This document shows positions 55,758-64,000 of a stretch of 64,000 nt of DNA, in pieces. The stretch lies in contig NW_006763134.1 in the NCBI RefSeq assembly GCF_000264905.1, positions 1,001,712-1,065,711 of the forward strand, read 5' to 3'. This stretch comes from Stereum hirsutum FP-91666 SS1. Taxonomy: Eukaryota > Basidiomycota > Agaricomycetes > Russulales > Stereaceae. The position numbers were made by a program, and so were the translations under genes. The first letter of the stretch is position 1, and the number at the start of each line of letters is the position of its first letter. The notes under the pieces are model-generated. The model did no database searches. It was not told where the DNA came from and was given only the letters and a program-made list of their open reading frames with translations.

Positions 55758-58700
55758 GAGGTGACACCCAGGATGAAGATGACGGAGGAGTACAAGTGAG
55801 AAAATGCAAATTGGCGCCAGTGGCGGCGTGTATTCATGATGTCGCTGCCGCCTGTGCCGCGTATTATTTTGGAGAGTTCTCGCGTTCCGTGCTGGAAGAG
55901 AACCTCGGATGGGAAGTTGTACTCTGGCGGTTGTTCGGCGATCGAAGTCGAGAAGATGTGCGTGGTCGCCGTTCGGCATGAACAACGGAAACCGGTCTAG
56001 CTAAGCCTCCGACGCAGCCTATAGCTCAACAGGCATCATGCTTCCATCTCTACATCGCATGCTCACAACCAGAACAGGGTGCCACAGCATTCCCGCCCGA
56101 CGCCACAATGGTCAACGTTGGACGTTTCGGGGATATCATTGTGAGACTGCCATTGCGAGCGCTATAGCGGCCAAAAACGGACAAGAAATCACTCCTCCGC
56201 GGAGTTCCACAGAGCAAGTTGGATTCCGGAGCTGGTTGAAACTTTATCTGTGCTGTAATTTTCGGTATGTATGTGGCAATTCTGGTAAGTGAGAGTAGCC
56301 GATTAAAGCAGTCAAAGCCTCGAAGAGATCAGAACGAAAGCATTAGACCAGCCATGGAATATTTCAAGCAAGAGCTGAGAGGTCTCCGAGTCCCGGGTGG
56401 TCCACCGGTACATATCCGGAGTCCTCCGGTGCCAGAAACACGGCGCGGTGGCGGCTCCAATCTTTTTGCGCCACATAGGCGCTCGGTCAAATCGTCACTT
56501 TTTCGCTCTCGTCTTTCACCTTTCGTGTTCATTATTTTCGACTAAGACATCGTTCTGCGTTAGTACTCCTCAGGCTTGAGCTTGAGGACTCGCTCTGGTC
56601 TCTTCCATACAGATCATTCGAGGCTATAGCACTTCCAGGGAGGCGGTACCCACTGGCATCGGCGCAAAGCTCATGATCATGATGATCGTCCTTCTCAAAC
56701 TGTTTGCAGCCTTTAGTATTTCTGGAACCTCTGCTTGCAAAGAAGTTGCGTCTTGGCTGGTCCATCCTAGGCTCGCTCAGTCTTGGCGTATCACATCACT
56801 CCATGGCGAGGTCTGAACCTACTCTCTCTGAACCCGCTGGCACTTGCGTCCAAGGGCGGTTACGGCGGGGCATGGCTCTCCTCATCTCGCATAATGAACT
56901 GCGCCCACGTCACTGCATCATCTATATCAGTTTCAGATCCAGCAAGGTCTGATCTTCGCGGATCCTGAGGCCTGAAGGTTGAGCTTGTACATACTGCGGA
57001 CTTGCAGGAGGATGCAGTCAGAAGATCGCGCCTCGAGCTGCAGATCTAGAAATAGGATTTCACGAGTAAGTCCCGTCCTCAACGTTAACCAGACATGTCC
57101 TTTACGAGTTTGCGGAACTTGGACGTTGGAAGTTGACATGCTGTGTGACTTTTGGTTGTTTATTAGACGGGATCCATCAAGTATGGACCCCTCAAAACCC
57201 GCCGGAGAGACTTGCGTACTGTGTGACCTCCAACTGTGGGAGTGCGGCCGGATTGCGAGATATGTGTCTGTTTATTTACAGACGCAATCTGTCAAACCTC
57301 GTAATCGACCTCCTCTCCAAACCCATCTGGACAATACGTACATACCTCAACACTCTTCAAGCCTGCCCGTCCCTGTGTGCCGAGTGGCCATATCGCGCTC
57401 GCGAAACTATCCCTCCAGGTGACTGTATTCCAGGTCCTACGATCATGACGAGTCAGGACAGGGCAGGACTGTAAGACAAAACGCTTTCGATTTGAATGGT
57501 ACGTATGTGCCTCGTCCTTAGAACGATAGGCTCTGATCTCCAGTTTTGTTCGACCTGGATCCAATACATCTCCTTCGAGCAGACCGTGTACATCCTACAC
57601 TACACAGTACACGCGCACGCAGGATTTATCAAATGTGATTCCTCAAACGAACGATCTTACGGAATACTCTTCAAGGTTTCGAGCTTCAAGGCCAGGTACT
57701 ACTTACACTTACAGCAGCAAAGATCAGGTATCAGGTAACGAGAGGTACTGTGAATGTACACTGTATGGTAAGATGCGTCTGATTTCCGACATACAACAGG
57801 TCTAGATTTGGGGCATCTGATACCCGCACCATATGCGACTTGTCTCATCTCTGCCTTTCTTCCCACTCTGCTCCTCGTCTTGATTTCCTTATCAAGTACA
57901 CTCACACTCATCACCGAAGACCGACCTGCGAATGTACTCTAGTGTCAATGTGCACTGTGTATGACGCCAAGATCAAGCGATGGACTCGATCTTTCGACGG
58001 CCCTAACGCTTTGAACCGACGAACGTATGTAAGTATGTAGCTCGACCCTGTCCTCGCCATTTCATCTCAAGACCAACAATCACGAGGCTGATGCTAACAC
58101 TCACGCTGCCCAAAGCACTAATTTAAACTGGTGAAAAACTCAAAAACATTCTTCCAGTGATTCTGATCGTGATGTATCATCGCTTTCATCATCATCATCC
58201 TCAGTCTTCCGGGTTCCCTAATCTTCGGTCTGGCTAGTGTTCAACTTGAAGACAAACGTCCACTGAGACTGATGCTAGTGATGGAGCCGTATGCATATGG
58301 TCTTTTTTGACTTGGAGTTTGGGACGATAACATCGCGCGGCCGCACATAATTGGCTTCGGGCTGATTTCGTCTCTCAGGCTCTATAGACGAGATCAGACA
58401 CAATAATGTTCGATGTTCTTCTGGTGTCATTCTGCTGTACGATTCATGTCACCTCGCCGCTTACTTACCGCTTCTCCGATGACTGTTCACTCTTAGTTCG
58501 ATGAACCCCGAGGGCACCTCAGTGTTTCGAGTTTCGATTCTCGAATTCACGCTGGTAGTGACGACGTTCGGGATTGGGATAGGTACTGGGAAGGTTGGCA
58601 AACCACGGAACCACGGTCAACGGACGTCGGACGGACGACAAACCCTTCGGAGCCGCATGCGCACGTCACTGTGTCGCGCGGGGATTTCTGCACATGCACG

Positions 58701-59455
58701 CATGCATGCTACGGACTCGAGCGATGATTGGCATTGACAGATCACACGCGGATCCCGAGCTCAGCCCGGAGGATGATACAGACAAGCAGAAGATCATGAA
58801 AATTCTAATTATTACAATTTAACATAGCGTATACATCCAGTCATCCGGGTCGTTTTTATCGTCACCACACTTATCTGAATCAACATCGCCGTGGGGCCCA
58901 TTTAGATCGGGTGAAACCCGTGCTGTGCAGGCGGACAGTATGGATGAAGTGTGTGTGTATGTATGTATCGCGGTATTCGAGGGACAAGAGACGCAGACAG
59001 GGACAGGGACAAGGGCAGGCGAGGGACTACAACAAGCAAGGAAGGGTCGAGCACCAGCGAACGGATGGATGGGAAAGCGAGTAAGACAGGTCACGGTGGT
59101 ATACAGTAGCAGTAGCAGGAACGAGAACGAGTAATATTTCGTCACCCTCCCTCCAGAAGTGGATAAATAATCCTAAAGAAATTATTTGTCGGTGCAAAGC
59201 GAAGGTGGGAACGGGAGAGGAAGAAGGAAAGTACAGAAAGGCGGGACAGAGGGAGGAAGCAAACAAGCAAGATTTATACAAATCCAAGTCCAGACGACAA
59301 GAGGTACAAAGGACACAGACACAAAAAAGAACAGAACAAGGGAAATTCAACATCCGACCCATATGGGCCACAGGAGGCCAGCCTGTCGACCCAAGCAATC
59401 GGGATGAGTGGCCCGGACGAGGCTGTATGATTGAATGCCCATTGAGCGGGCAGAC
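55758..59455. other. Long stretch without a recognisable gene
   Basis: About 3.7 kb. ORFs at 56038-56545 (+), 57133-57474 (+) and 58501-58822 (+) have no domains or consistent splice context. From 58880 to 59340 the plus strand is purine-rich with short GGGACAGGGAC and AGCAGTAGCAG repeats near the 3' end of the DUF6534 gene. No tRNA, transposon ends or decayed coding region recognised. Confidence 0.45.
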
Positions 59456-61818
59456 TTAGTCGTCCTGGATGTTGAATGACCGGAGGTCATGATCATGGTT
59501 CTTCGCTGTTCTGAACTCGTCCATCGGAATCGTATTTGCTTCCAAATCTTCCTCCGCCAACACCTAAGTATACCACGATAAGCATCACCAACTCAACCTA
59601 GGACTCAGACGAAACAAAAAAAAACTCACCGTCCGTTTCGTATCCGTCGGCGTATACCTCTCACTATCATCCTCCGTAAACCTCGTCACCGTAATGAACT
59701 GTGCATCCCCCGGACTGCCCACAAGTCCACCTCCACCCCTACTATAGCCGCCATCGCTGCTACTGAACCCACTCATACTTCCTCCACGCGACCCAAACTT
59801 CTTGCGCGGCGACCGGACCGAAACATCAGCGGTGCTGAACCCTGTCGAAGTTGCTCCAGGATTGGACGATGTTACGAAGGCGGTCCCTGTGGAGTGGGAT
59901 GCGTAGGTCGTGTCTGGGAATCCGCCGGGGCGGAAGGTGGCGGCTCGCGAATTGAGGGAGGCGAGGAGGGAGTTGTAGTAAAGCTGTTCAAGGTAGATAG
60001 GGGCAATGTTCAGTGAAAGTTCCTCCTATCTAGTAGAAAGCAGGTAGGGCTTACCTTGCTCAAAATGTAGGCCCTAAATTCAGACAAAAAGAAATCTTAA
60101 GATTAGATTTTGGTTCGAAAAAAAAAGTATGAGCAGGAGTAAAACGTACGTTGCCTCATGGTAATTCAACGTCGGGAACGCCAAGAATAAAATCAAGTCC
60201 AGCGTCTGAAATAGCGCCGTGATCGCGCCCGTCTCGGCTGTCATGTTGATTAACCGCGTAAGAACGGCGTCGCTCCGTTGTGATACAACGCCTGCGTCGC
60301 GAGAACCTTGACGGGCTGCCCATAACTACGCGTTTGAAATGCACGATGCACCAATGGCGGCGGCAGAGATTAGAGCGAGGAGGCGGAAGGACGTAAGTAT
60401 GAGGTATTGTGGAGTTGAGGCAATAAAATGGGTCAAAAAGGCGGGATGTATAGGAGGCGGGAGAAGAGAAGACAAGGAGCAGGAAGAGGAAAAGAGAAGA
60501 AGATAGGAGGAGATAGAAGAGAGAGACGTACCAGGTAGATCAAGGACGCTGCGATGATGATATCGCAAGCGGCACTCCCTCCCAACCAAAGATTCGCGAA
60601 GATCTGTCTTGACTTCTCGGATTGCAAGAGAGGGTTGTCGTGCAGTCGTGCGAGCTATTTCGGGCACCCCAAACGAACGCCAGGTAAAATTAGTAATGCA
60701 ACACGACGGAAGACATGAAAGAATGCAACAACTGAGCACAGAAAGAGCGGGAGGGCGGGAGAAGATGACGGATGTGGAATTTTGACTTACGACCGCGCCG
60801 GCAATAATTCCGCCGAGCATCTGTGTGATAGAAAGCGCGGCAATGAAAACAACGAGGGCGATCCATCGTTTTTGAGCCTGGCTGAGTACGAGGATCCTCC
60901 ATGCAAAGAACGCTTGAGCGAATGTTGCAGCTGCCCATCCGCACATGGTCAGACTCATGAAGGCGGAAGAACGATAGGAAGGACTAGGAGGACATACTGA
61001 TTCCAGAAGTGATTGGGACGGCGGAAAATGTCCATCCACCAAAGACTAGATGTGTAGGCCGTCCCCAACCAGAGACTGCGAGGTCCCATACACCGACTGT
61101 GATGACCATCGTATGGAACAGCTCGAGTAGGAACATGCCGGAGACTGTGCACGTGAAGATTCGCGAACATGAGCATCTTATTCGCGCAGATAGAGTTTAG
61201 GCCGCGGACACCGAACACAGTACACGGCCGTTCGGTATGTTGAGACGATGCCAGCGGCCTGTGGAAGGAAGCTCGGATGGACTGACCATAAGTCTTGACG
61301 ATACGACCATCGCGAGGAAAGGTGACAAAATAGAGATCTGTTGAACGAGCGCGTGAAGACAGGTTAAGAGTCAGTAACGGTCGTGGAAAGGATAAAAAAT
61401 AGAGAGAAGAAAGCCAAGAGCTCACATGTTTGTCTGCGAAAGGAAGTTGGTGGTGATGAGTAAAGAAGTTTCAAACAAGTGATAATGATGCTGATGGCTG
61501 AGCAGAGATAGAGAGAATGTTGAGACTCACACGAGTGAGATACCAAAGAGTCCCCACCCGAGGAAGCCACCGATGAGCTAGAGACAGAAGTTAGTTGAAC
61601 ATGCTAACGCGTTGAGCTTTGAATGCCTGGAGGTTCATTCGTGGCGCGAATTGGCAGGACTTACGGGCGGGCCGACCCTGGAAGATTATTACGAAACGGC
61701 TATCATAAGCAAGCATTCGACTGGTGTGGCAAGACTGCCAACAACATAACAGTTCGAAAACATCAAAGATAACTTACAGAGCGTTGATTTCTGCCGGAAT
61801 TTCGCAGGTGTCAGCCAT
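59456..61818 (-). CDS. DUF6534-type multi-pass membrane protein
   Basis: A gene of about 11 exons, roughly 400 residues. ATG at 61818 (MADTCEIPAEINALVGPP); exon 2 is only 13 nt (61665-61677). Then LIGGFLGWGLFGISLVQTYL (TM1) crosses an 8-nt exon (61426-61433). Later parts: YFVTFPRDGRIVKTYVSGMF, LLELFHTMVITVGVW (TM2), THLVFGGWTFSAVPI (TM3), ATFAQAFFAWRILVLSQ (the F-FAWR signature), WIALVVFIAALSITQMLGGI, LARLHDNPLLQS...NLWLGGSAACDIIIAASLIY, then SRDAGVVSQRSDAVLTRLIN-MTAETGAITALFQTLDLILF-LAFPTLNYHEA and AYILSKLYYNSLLASLNSR. The tail is Ser/Gly-rich and cytosolic, ending HDLRSFNIQDD. Seven helices in the family order of this Agaricomycete-expanded group; function unknown. Confidence 0.9.
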
Positions 61819-62331
61819 CCTACCTCAGCGATACCGGTCGAGAGAGTGGTCGAGGACAAAGGAGAGAGGGAGGAAGTGGAGCCTCGTGGGCAGGGTCTCG
61901 GTGACGAGAGACGTGTTTTGGGTGGCTATTCCAGCCGAGCGCATGGCAGCGTCTAGTACTTATACAAGCGAAGTCGTAAGGGGTTACCGGAGGGCCGCCA
62001 GGCTGTTGTAGGTAACTCGCCTCCAGTGCGCGCCGAGCATGGTCTATCATACGAGATTTGCCGTGGAACATCACCAACAGCAGCCAATCCCGGCCATTGA
62101 GCCCATCAGGATCAGAAGAAGTACTCCAAAGTGGGCGGAATGGCGCCGCGCATTTGGTCTCGTTTTCTCAGAACAAGTCTCTATCTACTCTAAAAAAGGA
62201 GTGATACGCTGATATCGATGGCCGCAAGCAAACGTCGACAAGCGAGTGTTCATCTGTCTGTCGTTGCAACCCGACAACGAGAGATGATTTTTGGGCGGAC
62301 AGTGCGTCCTTGACAAGTCCTTGAACAAGTC
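61819..62331. other. Intergenic, 5' flank of the DUF6534 gene
   Basis: Opposing small ORFs (61724-62011 +, 61820-62077 -) without domains. Nothing else recognised. Confidence 0.5.
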
Positions 62332-62650
62332 ATGCGGTGCCCGGATCCGGCTCCGGACGTCCACGGGCTTGCGGAGCTCGCTCGGCTGGGGCCGAAAATA
62401 GCTCCGATACGGTGAGCATGCGAACTTGGTCCCTTCAGCGCTTCACTCTCTTTTCCTTTCTTGTTCCTTCTCGCCGCATTGCATCTCTCTCAGGCTGTCT
62501 CAACATCTTTGGAATGTACCTTATTTCTCGCCGAGGAGGTACCTTGCAGTCTTGTGTGCCTCAGATGCTAAAGATGTGCAATGGGTGTGGACGCGCTCGA
62601 TTTCTTGGGGCTATTTACTTTCTTCACTGGAGGGCGCACCAAAGATGATG
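62332..62650 (+). pseudogene. Possible decayed MYND-finger fragment
   Basis: ATG at 62332 begins a GC-rich stretch (MRCPDPAPDVHGLAELARLG) up to a GT donor at 62413. Downstream, 62568-62645 reads MLKMCNGCGRARFLGAIYFL then HWRAHQR and stop. This resembles the second half of a MYND finger (C-x2-C-GRAR-Y-C...HWRAHKR), but the Cys after the aromatic residue is missing and one residue is lacking. Probably a relic or a wrongly read exon. Confidence 0.3.
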
Positions 62651-64000
62651 TACTAGCCTATCGTATCTGAGAGTATTCGAGCTCGAACAAGTATCGACGG
62701 CAACATGATGTCCAATCTCCGTTCTCAAGAGGAGCCAGATCAAGCAACACTGGGAAGGAGGGGACCAAAGGGTAAGTCAGAGGTCTCAGTAGTCGAACGA
62801 CTGGCTATGCTCTGTTTTGTTTTTACCTTCGGTGATCTTTGCCCCGATCATCATGGCGCTTTGACAAGCCGGGTCCTGTTCCTATTATACTTGAAAGCTG
62901 CAAAGACTCAGGCGACATCTGGGTGACAGAGCTGGTTGGGGATAATTCGGATTCAACCCCTCTCACGCACTAGTACGCATCGACAGACCTTAGCCAGCCT
63001 GAAGTCCGCATCGATGGCGGTCTGTCTTTGTCTAGAGCCAGTCGACAGCACGGTCCACAACCTGATCAGAATAACGTTCACCAAACAAAGACCTGCCAGC
63101 GTTTCAGGCTCACGAAACACAGGAACGATGAGCCCGTCGAAATCGGCCACACTGGCTCTTCAAGCTTCAAGTTTTAGAATCGTTTGAGGACGGGACGGAC
63201 CAACAGGGCCCAAACACCCCCGCGATTCTCGTTATACAACGAGATACAGACGAATGTCTACGGGATTCCGGGTCCTCCTCTCCACCGTCGACCACACCAA
63301 ATACTCCACCCCCACCGTCTTGATGCCCTCGACGATGTTCCACCCGTGCCGGTAGAACTAGGCCACTCCAAGTTTTACGCCCCATGAGCCCTCGGATTCT
63401 TTCCCCTTCCGGAGTTGTCAGGAATGGTTCGCACTGCGCATTCCGTCAGTGAGTATGGCCATGATGGGCGAGACGGCGGTCTTCGGAGTTCAGATGGGTT
63501 GCACAGAGTTATTTCATCGACTGGGTGCAGTGCGGAGGAGAAAGCTGCTTCTAGGAGCCCTCAAAAGCGCTCTCTTTATCCTGTGAGTTTTGCAGAGGTG
63601 TCTAGTTGATGATGTTTGACTTATGATAGACCCACAGGCCCACATCCAACCGTTCCATCGACGTGCGTGGGCTACAGTCGTCTCACACTAGAGTTCGTCA
63701 AAATATACGAGCATGTTCTCGTGATGCGTTCCACTTCCTTCTCCGTATCAAATGTTATGCGTGCAATACACAATCTAGGTGCCACCGATGTTCTCATGCA
63801 CACCTTCGTGTTTGCTTGGCGTCCCACTCTATGCGTTTCGCTAGCACGAGCGGGGCCTGAGCAGGTCCATCTTTGATTCTTCGTCACTCGAAGTTTCACG
63901 GTGCCGGTGTGAGTTATGTGTGAGGTTCCGTGCGATAACTCGAAGGACTGCATCCTCGTCGAAGTCCTACCGTCTCGGAGGCACCGGCCACGGTAGCTGA
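62651..64000. other. No supported gene; window edge
   Basis: Several plus-strand ORF pieces (62705-62926, 63184-63387, 63616-63876) do not join with credible splice sites. One frame near 63265-63350 (GFRVLLSTVDHTKYSTPTVL) looks protein-like. A decayed gene or a gene continuing past the window end is possible. Confidence 0.35.

Noticed and set aside
55758..58822. Search for a further cluster gene next to the exporter
   Set aside because: No reading frame gives a recognisable domain, codon bias or joinable exons on either strand.

Overview
The window looks like nuclear DNA of a filamentous basidiomycete, most likely an Agaricomycete. Genes are dense and lie on both strands. Most are cut by many short introns (about 45-70 nt, GT..AG with a few GC..AG), and many exons are very small. 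The protein families fit: a DUF6534-type multi-pass membrane protein, a basidiomycete adenylate-forming (A-T-R) reductase, a thaumatin-like secreted protein, a fungal auxin-efflux-carrier-like protein and MYND-finger proteins. No rRNA, tRNA, CRISPR or intact transposon was recognised. All gene models were spliced by eye, so exon edges rest on reading frame, splice consensus and family resemblance.

Layout. 1-7 kb: the 3' end of a Q-rich protein (+), an auxin efflux carrier-like transporter (-), and a FYVE/SAP/RING putative E3 ligase (-). 8.3-10.1 kb: a zinc alcohol dehydrogenase (+) with a strong-promoter look. 12.9-14.3 kb: a small Zn2Cys6 factor (-). 14.3-18 kb: no gene seen. 18.1-22.8 kb: two copies of an unrecognised gene family, a broken copy (A, about 18.1-19.5 kb) and an apparently intact copy (B, 21.4-22.8 kb), with an unrecognised minus-strand gene between them. 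23.4-25.6 kb: an Sds23-like CBS-domain protein. 26.2-27.0 kb: an intronless unknown (-). 27.8-30.0 kb: cystathionine gamma-synthase (+). 31.3-32.3 kb: thaumatin-like protein (+). 32.76-33.29 kb: a large imperfect palindrome. 33.6-35.3 kb: MYND-finger protein (+). 35.8-37.0 kb: GST-like protein (-). 37.7-39.6 kb: unknown membrane protein (-). 40.6-43.2 kb: MFSD5/molybdate-type MFS transporter (-). 44.1-47.0 kb: aldehyde dehydrogenase (+). 47.9-52.0 kb: A-T-R reductase (+). 52.4-55.8 kb: DHA2-type MFS exporter (-). 55.8-59.4 kb: no gene seen. 59.5-61.8 kb: DUF6534 membrane protein (-). 61.8-64 kb: possible gene relics only.

How genes may work together. The carboxylic acid reductase (47.9 kb), the aldehyde dehydrogenase (44.1 kb) and the drug:H+-type exporter (52.4 kb) are adjacent and could form a small specialised-metabolite locus: an acid is activated and reduced to an aldehyde, the aldehyde dehydrogenase handles aldehydes, and the exporter removes product. 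This is inference. The other genes look like ordinary housekeeping or lineage-specific genes.

The most unusual signals are the roughly 530-bp fold-back locus centred near 33,025 with a 20-bp perfect inverted-repeat core, 13-nt and 8-nt microexons in the DUF6534 gene, two inferred GC-AG introns, a mitochondrial-presequence-like in-frame extension upstream of the alcohol dehydrogenase start, and the undescribed A/B gene pair.
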